From positions 1 to 64,000 of the forward strand of contig JAJFMT010000001.1 in NCBI GenBank assembly GCA_020696855.1: 64,000 nt of DNA, read 5' to 3'. Below, in pieces: positions 1-8,361 of the stretch. This DNA is from Pseudobdellovibrio sp. Its GTDB lineage: Bacteria > Bdellovibrionota > Bdellovibrionia > Bdellovibrionales > Bdellovibrionaceae. Below the pieces are notes generated by a model, which was given only the letters and a program-made list of their open reading frames with translations, did no database searches and was not told where the DNA came from. Positions within the stretch are counted from its first letter, which is position 1. Each line of letters starts with the position of its first letter. A program made the position numbers and the translations under genes.

Positions 1-743
1 AAAAACGAACGCTTATCAGCCACTTCATTGTAAGCGGCTCCTTTAGAAGGATCGTTACCCGCTTCTTTTTCTGTGAAAGCATGAACGGCACCGCTGTAAG
101 CAGTAAATTCGTAATTCACTTTTGCATCGTTCATTTCTTTTTGAAATTGCGCTACTTCAGCCGGCGGAACATTCGGGTCTACAGCTCCGTGTAACACAAG
201 CACGCGGCCTTTAATGTTCTTCGCATCATCAGGAGACACAGAAGTTAAACCGCCGTGAAAACTCACAACACCTTTTAAATCTAAGCCTTGCTTTGCCATT
301 TCAAGCGCCGCTGTTCCGCCGAAGCAGTAACCCATTGCCGAAATTTTTGAAGCATCAACGCGTTTATCAGCCGCCAAGAAATTGTAAGCAGCCACTCCGC
401 GCGAGCGCATGTCTTTACGGTCACCTGCTTTAAATTTTCCGGCTAAGCCGCCCGCCTCTTTGTTATCTTTAGGGCGAACACCTTTACCGTAAATATCAGC
501 TGCCAAAGCTACATAACCCATTTGTGCCATTTGTTCTGCACGCATTTTTACATAGTCATTTACACCCTTCCAGTTGTGAACAATCACAACTCCCGGAAGT
601 TTTTTCTTTTTTACAAGTGCGTCGTCATAAACCAGTACGCCCTCTAAAACGTTTTCGCCGTCCTTGTATTCGACGGTTTCGGATTTAATTTTTGCAGATG
701 CAATTGAACCCACTAACAGAATCATACTTAAAATAAGTTTCAT
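1..743 (-). CDS. Secreted dienelactone hydrolase family protein (3' end cut by window)
   Basis: Alpha/beta hydrolase of the dienelactone hydrolase family, translated by eye from the ATG at 743. Residues 1-17 look like a signal peptide, so it is probably periplasmic. The nucleophile elbow is GYCFGG with Cys140, as in DLH rather than a serine hydrolase. The other triad members are plausibly Asp189 (HGAVDPNVPP) and His221 (GAVHAFTE), so the triad is complete. The reading frame is still open at the window edge after about 247 residues, near the usual family length, so only a short C-terminal piece is missing. It lies 19 bp downstream of the lgt stop on the same strand and may be co-transcribed with it. 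The substrate cannot be told; many secreted members are annotated only as DLH family. Confidence 0.85.
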   Translation of the reverse strand, partial: MKLILSMILLVGSIASAKIKSETVEYKDGENVLEGVLVYDDALVKKKKLPGVVIVHNWKGVNDYVKMRAEQMAQMGYVALAADIYGKGVRPKDNKEAGGLAGKFKAGDRKDMRSRGVAAYNFLAADKRVDASKISAMGYCFGGTAALEMAKQGLDLKGVVSFHGGLTSVSPDDAKNIKGRVLVLHGAVDPNVPPAEVAQFQKEMNDAKVNYEFTAYSGAVHAFTEKEAGNDPSKGAAYNEVADKRSF

Positions 744-762
744 ATTTGCTCCATGTAACATC

Positions 763-1854
763 TTATTTGCCTCGTGAAGAAACTTTTACGCCTTCATCTT
801 TTTGCCAGCCGTGAATTGTTTGTGATTGCGTTCGCGACCAGAAGATCATCAGCAATAAACCTGCCACGAACATTCCGATGCTGAGCCATTGCCCGCGCGT
901 CAAATCAAAAAGCTGATAACCGATCTGCAAGTCAGGCTGTCTGAACTGTTCGTTGAAAATTCTCGACGCGGCATAAACCATACCGAAGCCCGCAGCGACC
1001 ATGCCCGGCTTTCTGGATTTGCGCGCCATAAAAAATAAAACTAAAAATGAAAGTAGCCCTTCACTCAGACAAGCTAAAAGCTGAGACGGATAACGCCCGT
1101 CAAGCAACGGTGCGATTGCCTCTTTGACCGCGCTGTTTCCATTTTGAATTTCCTGCGTGATTCGCACTAATACCGAATACATCTGATCGCCGATAGAAGA
1201 ATCGGTGCGGTAACGTGACACCATTTCGCCCCACCGGGAAGCATCGACTCCCAGTTTTTCTGCAACGGGCGCTAAGCCTGCAAGGCGTCCCGGCTCATAG
1301 GTTGGCCAGTTTAATATATCTGACGGAAACTTTACCGCATATTCAAAATCTGCAGGAGCCACTCGCCCCACCAGCTCGCCGTTAATAAAATTTGCGATAC
1401 GGCCGAAGAAAAACCCGATTGGTCCCGTGATGGCCGCCAGATCAAGCAGATAAGCGTAGCTGATCCCGTGTTTAGCCGCGAACAAAATGCAGGCGATGAT
1501 CACACCGATCACGCCACCGTGACTGGCCATCCCGCCTTCATTCACTGCAAGAACTTTCCAGAAAGGCATGCTTGAAGAAAAGCTGATAAAAAGCTTCGGA
1601 TCATAGAAAATACAATAGCCCAGGCGTCCGCCGGCTAACACCCCTACGGCGGCATACGTAATAAAATCGCCTACCATCTCATGAGTTAGGCCCGCGCGCT
1701 GACGCTTTGCAAGCCAGACAATCAGGTGATAAGCGCAAATGAACCCCAGTAAATACGAAAAACCGTACCAGCGAAATCCAAACTGATCGCCCCACAGTGA
1801 AGTTTCGGGAAACTTGAAAATAAACGGGCTTAAATCATGAACATATGCAGACAT
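763..1854 (-). CDS. lgt: Prolipoprotein diacylglyceryl transferase Lgt
   Basis: Inner-membrane enzyme that moves diacylglyceryl from phosphatidylglycerol to the lipobox cysteine of prolipoproteins, the first step of lipoprotein maturation. The protein is 363 aa with about seven hydrophobic segments. It carries the family signature GRIANFINGELVGR, the loop GGMASHGGVIG with the essential His, and SRIFNEQFRQPD near the C-terminus. The usual length is about 260-300 aa; the excess lies between the signature and YPSQL (about residues 170-250), a hydrophilic stretch in the periplasmic-facing part. ATG start with AGGAG just upstream. It is divergent from menB. A lipoprotein substrate with a clear lipobox is encoded at 54384. 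Confidence 0.95.
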   Translation of the reverse strand: MSAYVHDLSPFIFKFPETSLWGDQFGFRWYGFSYLLGFICAYHLIVWLAKRQRAGLTHEMVGDFITYAAVGVLAGGRLGYCIFYDPKLFISFSSSMPFWKVLAVNEGGMASHGGVIGVIIACILFAAKHGISYAYLLDLAAITGPIGFFFGRIANFINGELVGRVAPADFEYAVKFPSDILNWPTYEPGRLAGLAPVAEKLGVDASRWGEMVSRYRTDSSIGDQMYSVLVRITQEIQNGNSAVKEAIAPLLDGRYPSQLLACLSEGLLSFLVLFFMARKSRKPGMVAAGFGMVYAASRIFNEQFRQPDLQIGYQLFDLTRGQWLSIGMFVAGLLLMIFWSRTQSQTIHGWQKDEGVKVSSRGK

Positions 1855-1929
1855 AACAGCTCCTGAAATCGTCTTAATGCGTTTATCTTTACTTGGCTAA
1901 AGATTTTGGTCAATGCTACAAATGTAAAA

Positions 1930-2862
1930 ATGAAAACAAAGAAAGTTTCTGAAATATTTAATCCTGAGCGTTGGACTGAAATTCCCGGCTTTAACTTTAG
2001 CGACATCACTTATCACCGGGCTGTTGATCAAGGAACTGTTCGCATTGCCTTGAATCGCCCAGAAGTCCGAAATGCCTTCAGACCAAAAACAGTAGATGAG
2101 CTTTCAATAGCACTTGAGCATGCCCGTATCAGCGCGGATGTGGGTGTAGTTTTGTTAACCGGTAATGGCCCCTCTCCGAAAGACGGCGGCTGGGCTTTCT
2201 GCTCAGGCGGTGATCAACGGATTCGCGGCAAAGACGGCTACAAATACGAAGGAAACGACAGCAACGGCACAGGTCTCAGCGAGCAGAACAAAGTTGATCT
2301 CGCAAAAATGGGCCGCTTGCATATTTTAGAAGTACAAAGACAAATTCGCTTTATGCCTAAGGTGGTAATGGCTGTTGTGCCCGGCTGGGCTGTCGGTGGT
2401 GGTCACTCGCTGCATGTTATCTGCGATATGACGATCGCATCAAAAGAACATGCGGTCTTTAAGCAAACCGATCCTGACGTTGCAAGCTTTGATTCCGGTT
2501 ATGGATCAGCTTACCTGGCCCGCCAGGTCGGTCAGAAGAAAGCGCGCGAGATTTTCTTTTTAGGCCGTAACTACGATGCGCAAACCGCGTACGAGATGGG
2601 AATGGTCAACGAAGTCGTGCCACATGCTGACTTAGAAAACGTTGCGTTGGAATGGGCCGCAGAGATGAATAAAAAATCTCCCACAGCGATGCGCATGCTG
2701 AAGTACGGTTTTAATTTGATTGATGACGGTCTTGTGGGCCAGCAGCTTTTTGCAGGCGAAGCCACACGTTTAGCTTACGGCACAGAAGAAGCAATCGAAG
2801 GCCGTAACTCTTTCGTAGAAAAGCGCCCAAAAAATTTCAGCAAATTCCCTTGGCAATATTAG
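1930..2862 (+). CDS. menB: 1,4-dihydroxy-2-naphthoyl-CoA synthase MenB
   Basis: Crotonase-fold enzyme that closes the naphthoate ring of o-succinylbenzoyl-CoA in the classical menaquinone pathway. Recognised from NRPEVRNAFRPKTVDEL, the oxyanion-hole region AFCSGGDQRIRG, GWAVGGGHSLH, the active-site stretch DVASFDSGYGSAYLAR and the MenB-type C-terminus ending FSKFPW. The length of 310 aa from the ATG at 1930 is typical. A TTG eight codons upstream (1906) is also in frame, but the extra residues are not conserved and I see no clear Shine-Dalgarno for either. No other men genes are in this window. The stop overlaps the stop of the convergent gene by 4 bases (2859-2862). Confidence 0.95.
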   Translation: MKTKKVSEIFNPERWTEIPGFNFSDITYHRAVDQGTVRIALNRPEVRNAFRPKTVDELSIALEHARISADVGVVLLTGNGPSPKDGGWAFCSGGDQRIRGKDGYKYEGNDSNGTGLSEQNKVDLAKMGRLHILEVQRQIRFMPKVVMAVVPGWAVGGGHSLHVICDMTIASKEHAVFKQTDPDVASFDSGYGSAYLARQVGQKKAREIFFLGRNYDAQTAYEMGMVNEVVPHADLENVALEWAAEMNKKSPTAMRMLKYGFNLIDDGLVGQQLFAGEATRLAYGTEEAIEGRNSFVEKRPKNFSKFPWQY

Positions 2863-3632
2863 AAGTAGAACTTAATACCAACGCGCGAACCTTTGCGTTC
2901 AAGCGTTGATTCGACTCCGTTGAGTTTTGAATTTTGGCGTTCCTGATAGATGTCGCCGAAGAGCCTTAAGATTCCGTATTCGATAAATGCGCCGTAAGTC
3001 AGCTCGTCAGCAGATGTATCGCCGTAAAAACTTTCATTCGTGTTAGAAAATGCGCGGTAGTTTCCCTGGATACCGAAATACTTCATCAGGTAAAGCTGCA
3101 ACGTCACCGCTGGAAACGGTTGATTTAACCTGTAGCTGCCATCCGTGGCAGTGCGGGTTCTTAACCCGTAATGCAATGTTAAGTGCGATCCTTGCACCGT
3201 ATTACCGAAAACTCTGAGGTTAAAAATACCGGTCGTATCGTTAAAGCCTTCTTCACTGTTGTTTGCATGTTCCAGTGTCAGCCCGATAAATGTGGCGTAG
3301 GCAGAAACCTCTCCGAAATAAGTATTCTTCGAAGCGGATGTCGTTGTACCACTTGCGGTCGCATCTGCAGTGTATCCTTGCAGTGCCCCGCCAACGACGA
3401 ATTCATATGGGGTCGGAGTGTTGATCGACAGCCACATATCCATAAGGGCGCGCCGGTCTTTGTTTTCAAGCCACTCCTGCAGGGTAAAGCGTTTCGATTC
3501 CCGTGCTGCCGCGCTTGGCGACAGTAACCAAGGCCTTGAAGAACCAGAACTGCCGCTTCCATACGACGTCTGAGCCTCTACGGTCATTGAGAGGATTCCG
3601 GTCAGTAAAAAGAAAAAAATCATTTTCTTCAT
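2859..3632 (-). CDS. Predicted outer-membrane beta-barrel or secreted protein, unknown function
   Basis: 257 aa. A signal peptide of about 20 residues ends near VEAQ, followed by a Ser/Gly-rich segment. The rest is rich in alternating aromatic and polar residues with short turns, and the protein ends VGIKFYF, a C-terminal Phe as in outer-membrane barrels recognised by BamA. I do not recognise a named family. A GAGG Shine-Dalgarno sits very close to the first ATG (3632); the second Met, three codons in (3623), has better spacing and may be the real start. It is convergent with menB, sharing 4 bases at the stop codons. It resembles the 219-aa barrel-like protein at 5625 only in general style. 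Confidence 0.6.
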   Translation of the reverse strand: MKKMIFFFLLTGILSMTVEAQTSYGSGSSGSSRPWLLSPSAAARESKRFTLQEWLENKDRRALMDMWLSINTPTPYEFVVGGALQGYTADATASGTTTSASKNTYFGEVSAYATFIGLTLEHANNSEEGFNDTTGIFNLRVFGNTVQGSHLTLHYGLRTRTATDGSYRLNQPFPAVTLQLYLMKYFGIQGNYRAFSNTNESFYGDTSADELTYGAFIEYGILRLFGDIYQERQNSKLNGVESTLERKGSRVGIKFYF

Positions 3633-3750
3633 ACCTCTATTTTAGCATTTAATTTTCAGCGGAATAAAAAAAGCAAACCGCCGTCTCATATTGGTAAATA
3701 ATCTGTGGCTTTTTCGTCGTAACAAAACTGTGGCGGAATCAAATTAAAAT

Positions 3751-3789
3751 AAGCAAAAAAAATGGCGAACTCCTGTTCGGAATTCGCCA
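3751..3789 (-). terminator. Rho-independent terminator for the 3841-4236 gene
   Basis: Inverted repeat TGGCGAA (3763-3769) / TTCGCCA (3783-3789) flanked by eight A on the plus strand. On the minus strand this reads as a hairpin followed by a run of T. It lies about 50 bp downstream of the small secreted-protein gene. Confidence 0.75.
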
Positions 3790-3811
3790 CATTTATAAAT
3801 GAAAATTTTAA

Positions 3812-3830
3812 GAGAGCGAAAGTCGCTCTC
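3812..3830 (-). terminator. Short perfect hairpin just downstream of the 3841-4236 gene
   Basis: GAGAGCGA (3812-3819) and TCGCTCTC (3823-3830) form a perfect 8-bp stem with a 3-nt loop, 10 bp after the stop codon. On the minus strand it is followed only by a weak mixed T/A tract. It may be a 3' stabilising hairpin ahead of the stronger terminator. Confidence 0.45.
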
Positions 3831-3840
3831 AGAACTGCAA

Positions 3841-4236
3841 CTACTTAGAACCCGAATCGTCAGTTGCTTTTAAAAAATTAGAAGAGCATCCGCCCCAGCC
3901 GCTGTTAGCCATTCCAGCCATGCCTTTGTCTTCAACTTCGTAAGGGAAAACGCGGTCGCTCATACCGTCAGAACCTTTGTTATTCAAAGTAAGTTTCTGA
4001 AGAACTGTTCCGTCTTTGGCAACAAGTTCAAATTCACCCGGGCCTTTAATTTGGAAAGATACATTTTTTACCACAGTAGTAACAGTACCTTCGCCGTCGA
4101 AAGAGTTATAAGTTAATGACTGTTGAGCCATGCTGTAAGACGTGTCGATAAAAGGCTCTGTGAAAACACAATTGATAATATCAGCTTGTGAAGTAGCAGC
4201 GAATAAAGTGATAGCGGTTAAAGCTAAAAGTTTCAT
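3841..4236 (-). CDS. Small secreted protein, unknown function
   Basis: 131 aa with an N-terminal signal peptide (MKLLALTAITLFAATSQA). The mature part has two cysteines (DIINCVFTEPF and GWGGCSSNF) that could form a disulfide in the periplasm, and a region suggesting beta structure. No family recognised. It is transcribed alone: a strong hairpin terminator lies downstream and a 168-bp gap upstream separates it from the methyltransferase gene, whose direction it shares. GGGGGAG upstream of the ATG (in the leader before 4236) is a strong ribosome binding site, suggesting good expression. Confidence 0.6.
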   Translation of the reverse strand: MKLLALTAITLFAATSQADIINCVFTEPFIDTSYSMAQQSLTYNSFDGEGTVTTVVKNVSFQIKGPGEFELVAKDGTVLQKLTLNNKGSDGMSDRVFPYEVEDKGMAGMANSGWGGCSSNFLKATDDSGSK

Positions 4237-4404
4237 GATTCTCCCCCGAGAAAATTGTTTATTAAGGTGGCGAGAAAATAGACCGCGGGTGCCGCGATGT
4301 AAACTGTCATAATTCTGTACACAATTCTTTACAAAAGCCGGAAGTTTTTACATGAAAATTCAGAACTCATAGGCATTTAGCAATTAAAACGGTGCTTTGA
4401 ACCT

Positions 4405-5610
4405 TTAGCTTTTAGCAAGCAAAGCCGCGTAGAAACCGTCGAAGCCATCAGTGTGCGGCCACACGCGCATTTCTTTTTGCAGCTGCCAGCCTTTTCCTGC
4501 TTCGGAGTTTAAGAACCACTTCACCTGCTCTTCGTTTTCTCTGTGTAAGATACTGCATGTGGCGTAAACCATGAGGCCGCCCTTTTTACACATCTTCGAA
4601 TAACCCGAAATAATTTCTTTTTGCAAATCCATCAAACGTAAAATCTCATCCTGGCTGAGTTTCCACTTCGTATCAGGATTTCTTCTCAGTACGCCCAGGC
4701 CCGAGCACGGCACATCCAAAAGCACACGGTCAAAGGACTCTTCCATCCGCTTCACTGTTTTACCGGAGTCAATTACGCGCGTTTCGATGATATCAACACC
4801 ATCACGGGCCGCGCGGGTTTTCAATTCTTTCAGCTTCCACTCGTGAATGTCCATTGAAATAATTTTGCCTTTGTTCTTCATCATAGCTGCCATATGCAGA
4901 GACTTCCCGCCGGCGCCGGCACAGGCGTCCACAACACGAAGACCCGGTTTAACATCCAATAACGGTGCCACCAGCTGAGAGGCGGCATCCTGAACTTCAA
5001 ACATTCCTTTTCTGAAGGCCTCAGTAATGAAAACATTCTTTCTTTTGTCTAACTTCACACAGGAAAGTAAATTAAATTTCTGACTTGTAACTTTCGCTGC
5101 AGGAATTTCTTCCTTCGCCAGTTGCTGCACCAATGCATCAGAATCAGTCTTCAAAGTATTCGCTCGCAAATAAACTTCCGCAGGCATATTCAGCGCATTC
5201 ATGATTGGGTTCCAGTCCGTACCGAATTCTTCTTGTCCTAACTGGTGTAGCCAGTCAGGAAACGAGTTCGCCACTTCAGGCGGTTTTTCTGAACTGTTTC
5301 TTCTTCGCAGAGAATTTATATCCAAGTGATCGAACTCTTCCCAGTCAGGAAGCTCGCCCATGGTTTGAAACAAATAAGCACCGATCAGATCCCACGCGGT
5401 TTCACCTTCGGCAATATACGCCAGTCTTCTTTTGTGCCTGACGATTTCATAAACGGTTTCAGCAAAAAAACGGCGGTCACGGGCTCCCCACTTGCGGTTG
5501 GCCTTAAAACATTTTTCAATAACTTTATCTGCGTACTTACCGCCGACAAAAACTTCGTCCAATGCCAAACTGATTTCTTTTACGAGATGAAGATGAAGCG
5601 GTAGCGCCAA
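4405..5610 (-). CDS. RsmB-type 16S rRNA (cytosine-C5) methyltransferase
   Basis: 401 aa, NOL1/NOP2/Sun (RsmB) family, which methylates cytosine C5 in 16S rRNA. The N-terminal ~130 residues are helical and NusB-like, as in RsmB. The SAM-binding motif is DACAGAGGKSLHMAAMM (about residue 229), the motif IV cysteine is in DVPCSGLGVLRR and the catalytic motif VI cysteine in YATCSILHRENEE. Both cysteines are present. The start is TTG at 5610: an in-frame TAG lies 9 bases upstream, no ATG is near, and AGGA is suitably spaced. It lies 14 bp downstream of the barrel-like gene on the same strand. The exact target base cannot be read from sequence. A shorter family member is encoded at 47080. Confidence 0.85.
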   Translation of the reverse strand: MALPLHLHLVKEISLALDEVFVGGKYADKVIEKCFKANRKWGARDRRFFAETVYEIVRHKRRLAYIAEGETAWDLIGAYLFQTMGELPDWEEFDHLDINSLRRRNSSEKPPEVANSFPDWLHQLGQEEFGTDWNPIMNALNMPAEVYLRANTLKTDSDALVQQLAKEEIPAAKVTSQKFNLLSCVKLDKRKNVFITEAFRKGMFEVQDAASQLVAPLLDVKPGLRVVDACAGAGGKSLHMAAMMKNKGKIISMDIHEWKLKELKTRAARDGVDIIETRVIDSGKTVKRMEESFDRVLLDVPCSGLGVLRRNPDTKWKLSQDEILRLMDLQKEIISGYSKMCKKGGLMVYATCSILHRENEEQVKWFLNSEAGKGWQLQKEMRVWPHTDGFDGFYAALLAKS

Positions 5611-5624
5611 AAGGATTTCCTAAC

Positions 5625-6284
5625 TTAAAAAGTAAACACGGCGCCGGCTGACACATAAGTGCCGTTAAGCTGTCCGCTGGATGTTAACTGCAGGTGATTT
5701 TTTAAACCACCTTCCAGGTAAAAGCCAGTGCTTTCAAAAACGTTAAACAGCCTCATGCCAAGATACAAAGAATAATCAAGCGTCACAGGAGACTCATCAG
5801 AAAGCTGAGTCAAAAACACACCCGCTCCGATGGCGCCGCCGAAGTACAGTGGAAACCGAGACTCTGCATCCGGCAATGTGGCTGCGTACATGAAAATTAA
5901 TTTGTTCGCCTTTTGATTTGCCGGTTCGTATTCCTGATAAGAAACTCGCAAAGAGTAATCCAATAAATTATTGTACTGGCTTAAGCGGTAGTTCATGTCG
6001 ATGCCCCACTTGCCGACTTCAGTTTCTTTTGTACTGCCGCCCCAGCTGAACGCATCCGACTTTGTGAATGAACTTACTCCGAACGTCATGTATCGGCTTC
6101 CTGAAAATCCGCTTCCGCCACCATCGGCAGGTTCAGACGAAATGTAACGAGTGCCAATTTCCGGATTGTTTTGAAAATATTTCGCGGCTGCAGCTCTGCC
6201 CACTTTTGGCGCACCAGAACCTGCATAAGCATTTAAACTTAAGATACTCACAACAAAAGAAAGTTTTAAAATCCTATACAGCAT
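5625..6284 (-). CDS. Predicted outer-membrane beta-barrel protein
   Basis: 219 aa with a signal peptide ending near NAYA, then a Gly/Ser-rich linker and repeated amphipathic strands (for example YSLRVSYQEYEP, LYLGMRLFNVFE, YVSAGAVFTF). The last residue is Phe, typical of outer-membrane barrel proteins. No named family recognised; small OmpA-like or OmpW-like 8-strand barrels are possible. ATG start at 6284. The first gene of a two-gene minus-strand unit with the RsmB-type methyltransferase; divergent from nrdR across a 98-bp region. Confidence 0.6.
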   Translation of the reverse strand: MLYRILKLSFVVSILSLNAYAGSGAPKVGRAAAAKYFQNNPEIGTRYISSEPADGGGSGFSGSRYMTFGVSSFTKSDAFSWGGSTKETEVGKWGIDMNYRLSQYNNLLDYSLRVSYQEYEPANQKANKLIFMYAATLPDAESRFPLYFGGAIGAGVFLTQLSDESPVTLDYSLYLGMRLFNVFESTGFYLEGGLKNHLQLTSSGQLNGTYVSAGAVFTF

Positions 6285-6342
6285 TAGAGCCTCTCACACT
6301 TTTATGCTACGCATAACTTTCAAATTTTGCAATCTGACTTGA

Positions 6343-6371
6343 TTGACCCTGACTTTGGCCTCACCTAGTTT
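6343..6371 (+). promoter_or_regulatory. Candidate sigma-70 promoter for nrdR
   Basis: TTGACC (6343-6348), 17-bp spacer, TAGTTT (6366-6371). The predicted transcription start would be only about 4-6 bases before the nrdR ATG at 6383, giving an almost leaderless mRNA; this agrees with the absence of a Shine-Dalgarno there. Confidence 0.45.
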
Positions 6372-6382
6372 AAAAGACAGCT

Positions 6383-6922
6383 ATGAAGTGCCCTTTCTGC
6401 GGTCATTCCGAAGACAAAGTTTTAGATACACGCGTCCAAAAGGACGGCGGCATTCGCCGTCGCCGCGAGTGTCTGTCTTGCAAGTCGCGTTACTCGACGC
6501 AAGAAACGGTTATGCTCAGCTACCCGTTCATTATCAAAAAGGACGGACGACGAGAACCTTTCAATAAAGAAAAATTACTTCGCGGAATGCAGGCATCATG
6601 TCAAAAGCGCCCGGTCAGTTTGGCGCAAGTCGAAGCCGCTGTTGAAAGAATCGCTGCGTGGCTTATAACCCGCGGTGAAGGCGAAGTAGCTTCTAAAATT
6701 ATCGGCCGCCGAGTTATGGCTGAATTGAAACAACTTGATGACGTAGCTTACGTTCGTTTCGCGAGCGTATACAGAACATTCAAAGACGTTCAGGAATTCG
6801 TAGAAAAACTGGAAGGCGACGAGCTTGTTGATATGATTGACAACTCAGGACCGCAACTGAGCCTCACAGCTTTCCCGTTGATCAACCCAAAACCAGATAA
6901 AGACTTCAGCGGAAATAATTAA
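6383..6922 (+). CDS. nrdR: Transcriptional repressor NrdR
   Basis: 179 aa. Nucleotide-sensing repressor of ribonucleotide reductase genes. An N-terminal zinc ribbon has Cys3, Cys6, Cys30 and Cys33 (CPFC and CLSC) with the basic GGIRRRRE segment that contacts DNA. The ATP-cone domain follows (about residues 49-140; FIIKKDGRREPFNKEKLLRG), where ATP or dATP is bound. The length is slightly above the usual 150-160 aa because of a C-terminal tail. First gene of the nrdR-nusB-X-Y-ppsR run; the 28-bp gap to nusB supports co-transcription. No ribonucleotide reductase genes are in this window. Confidence 0.95.
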   Translation: MKCPFCGHSEDKVLDTRVQKDGGIRRRRECLSCKSRYSTQETVMLSYPFIIKKDGRREPFNKEKLLRGMQASCQKRPVSLAQVEAAVERIAAWLITRGEGEVASKIIGRRVMAELKQLDDVAYVRFASVYRTFKDVQEFVEKLEGDELVDMIDNSGPQLSLTAFPLINPKPDKDFSGNN

Positions 6923-6950
6923 ACAACTTTAGACACAGCAGGCACCATAG

Positions 6951-7352
6951 ATGAGACGACAATCCAGAGAAATTGCATTACAGGTATTATTTCAAGTTGA
7001 GTTCGCTCCGCAAATTTCATTTGAAGACTTACTGGCTTTATTCGACGAAAAAAAAGATTTAGGAATTATCAAATACGCTGACGCCATCATTCACGGTGTT
7101 CAGGCCCAAAAAGTAAAAATCGATGAAAAAATTCAGGAAGCCAGCCGCCACTGGAAGATCGAACGCATGGGCGGCGTCGACCGAAATATTCTACGTGTGG
7201 CGGTTTACGAAATGTTTTATGCAGCCGAACTCATCGAGCCGAAGATCGCGATTAACGAAGCGATTGAAATCGCAAAAATTTACGGTACTCAGGAATCTTC
7301 ATCATTTGTAAACGGATTATTAGATCAAGTGGTCCGGAATGAGCGCCGTTAG
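6951..7352 (+). CDS. nusB: Transcription antitermination protein NusB
   Basis: 133 aa, all-helical NusB fold. NusB binds boxA RNA with S10 (NusE) in rRNA antitermination. Recognised from RRQSREIALQVLFQVEF at the N-terminus, WKIERMGGVDRNILRVAVYEM in the middle and PKIAINEAIEIAKIYGTQES plus SFVNGLLDQV at the end. The nrdR-nusB neighbourhood is common in bacteria, often with ribH, which is absent here. The 3' end overlaps the next gene by 14 bases, indicating translational coupling. Confidence 0.93.
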   Translation: MRRQSREIALQVLFQVEFAPQISFEDLLALFDEKKDLGIIKYADAIIHGVQAQKVKIDEKIQEASRHWKIERMGGVDRNILRVAVYEMFYAAELIEPKIAINEAIEIAKIYGTQESSSFVNGLLDQVVRNERR

Positions 7353-7782
7353 AATTTCAGAACAAGAAGCATTGTCTGCCGGTGCAGAACTTTGGGTTAT
7401 TCGAAACGACCCCGCTTTGGCCTGGTGGTCGAAGCTGGATTTTTTATCTGCTTACCTGTTATCTGAAAATTATTTTCGCCCTAAAAAACAAGTTCCGGCG
7501 CAGCTGCTGAATATTCTGGAGGCTACACGCTTCGACACCTTTTCTCAGCCAAGCCTTCAGAATTATGTTTTACTGGGCTCTGAAGATCACTTTTTTAACA
7601 AATGGGTGCTCGTCTGGAATCAGCTAAAAGAAAAAGAGCTGGCTGATTCCATTGTGGACTTATCAGTGAAACTGAAGTTCTCATCAGTTCGGATTTTTTC
7701 AGACTCAAAAAGCCTAACCGAAGCATTGGCAGCCCGTCCTTCGGCCAGTTCCCTTAATATCTCGTTCATTGAAAATACGTAA
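7339..7782 (+). CDS. Unknown protein translationally coupled to NusB
   Basis: 147 aa, no signal peptide or membrane segment. The ATG at 7339 lies inside the nusB end, so the gene is read by coupled translation. Trp- and Leu-rich N-terminal half (ELWVIRNDPALAWWSKLDF), then a mixed alpha/beta stretch ending in a beta-rich tail. I recognise no family. Position between nusB and a second unknown gene, with ppsR after it, is the only functional hint. Confidence 0.7.
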   Translation: MSAVRISEQEALSAGAELWVIRNDPALAWWSKLDFLSAYLLSENYFRPKKQVPAQLLNILEATRFDTFSQPSLQNYVLLGSEDHFFNKWVLVWNQLKEKELADSIVDLSVKLKFSSVRIFSDSKSLTEALAARPSASSLNISFIENT

Positions 7783-7815
7783 ACACGTACAATATTCGCT
7801 AAACGAGGTTTCATC

Positions 7816-8361
7816 ATGTTCAAACAACTGAGCAGTAAAATTGAATTCTTATTTGATAATGATCTTCACTTTAATCTGGCACAGGAGCCTTCTGTCGTTG
7901 AAGCCAGAAAGAATTTTGTTTTAACTGAAAATATCTCGCACCTTAAAAACTTAAGTTATGTTTATAACGGCGAGATTAATCCGCAAAATATCGAAAGTTT
8001 GTTTGCTCAGCTTTCTTGTTTTTTTGAAATCAACCTGCTGGCTACACGCGATAAACCGAATGACCGCTTCAAAATCTGCCTGACGACATTGTTCGGAAAG
8101 AAAATTAATAATCTTGAAGGATGGCCTTCACTGTCGCTTCCGGCCGGAAATCTGTATACAGTATACAGAACCGGAGGATATTCACTTTTGAAAAAACTTG
8201 CGCTTCAGGATCTGGATTCCGAAAAAAAGATGACGGCATTTTTACTTCCTGTCAGCAGCCGCTGCACTTTAATTCTTATTACAAAAGTGGCAGAGCCATG
8301 GAGCCGCATCAAAATTGAAACTCTTCAAGACACGTTGATGAAAATTAATTTTAACTTATGA
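7816..8361 (+). CDS. Unknown protein upstream of ppsR
   Basis: 181 aa, cytosolic by appearance, no motif recognised. The stop overlaps the ppsR start as ATGA (8358-8361), so the two are translationally coupled. A GAGG ribosome site precedes the ATG. It contains a run of hydrophobic beta-like segments (MTAFLLPVSSRCTLILITKV) near the C-terminus but no predicted transmembrane helix. Tight coupling to both sides makes a protein-coding gene very likely, although its role is not known. Confidence 0.7.
   Translation: MFKQLSSKIEFLFDNDLHFNLAQEPSVVEARKNFVLTENISHLKNLSYVYNGEINPQNIESLFAQLSCFFEINLLATRDKPNDRFKICLTTLFGKKINNLEGWPSLSLPAGNLYTVYRTGGYSLLKKLALQDLDSEKKMTAFLLPVSSRCTLILITKVAEPWSRIKIETLQDTLMKINFNL

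Noticed and set aside
3183-3573. Three overlapping 67-114 aa ORFs opposite or within the 2859-3632 gene
   Set aside because: They are out-of-frame shadows of the barrel-like protein gene, with no ribosome sites or recognisable features.
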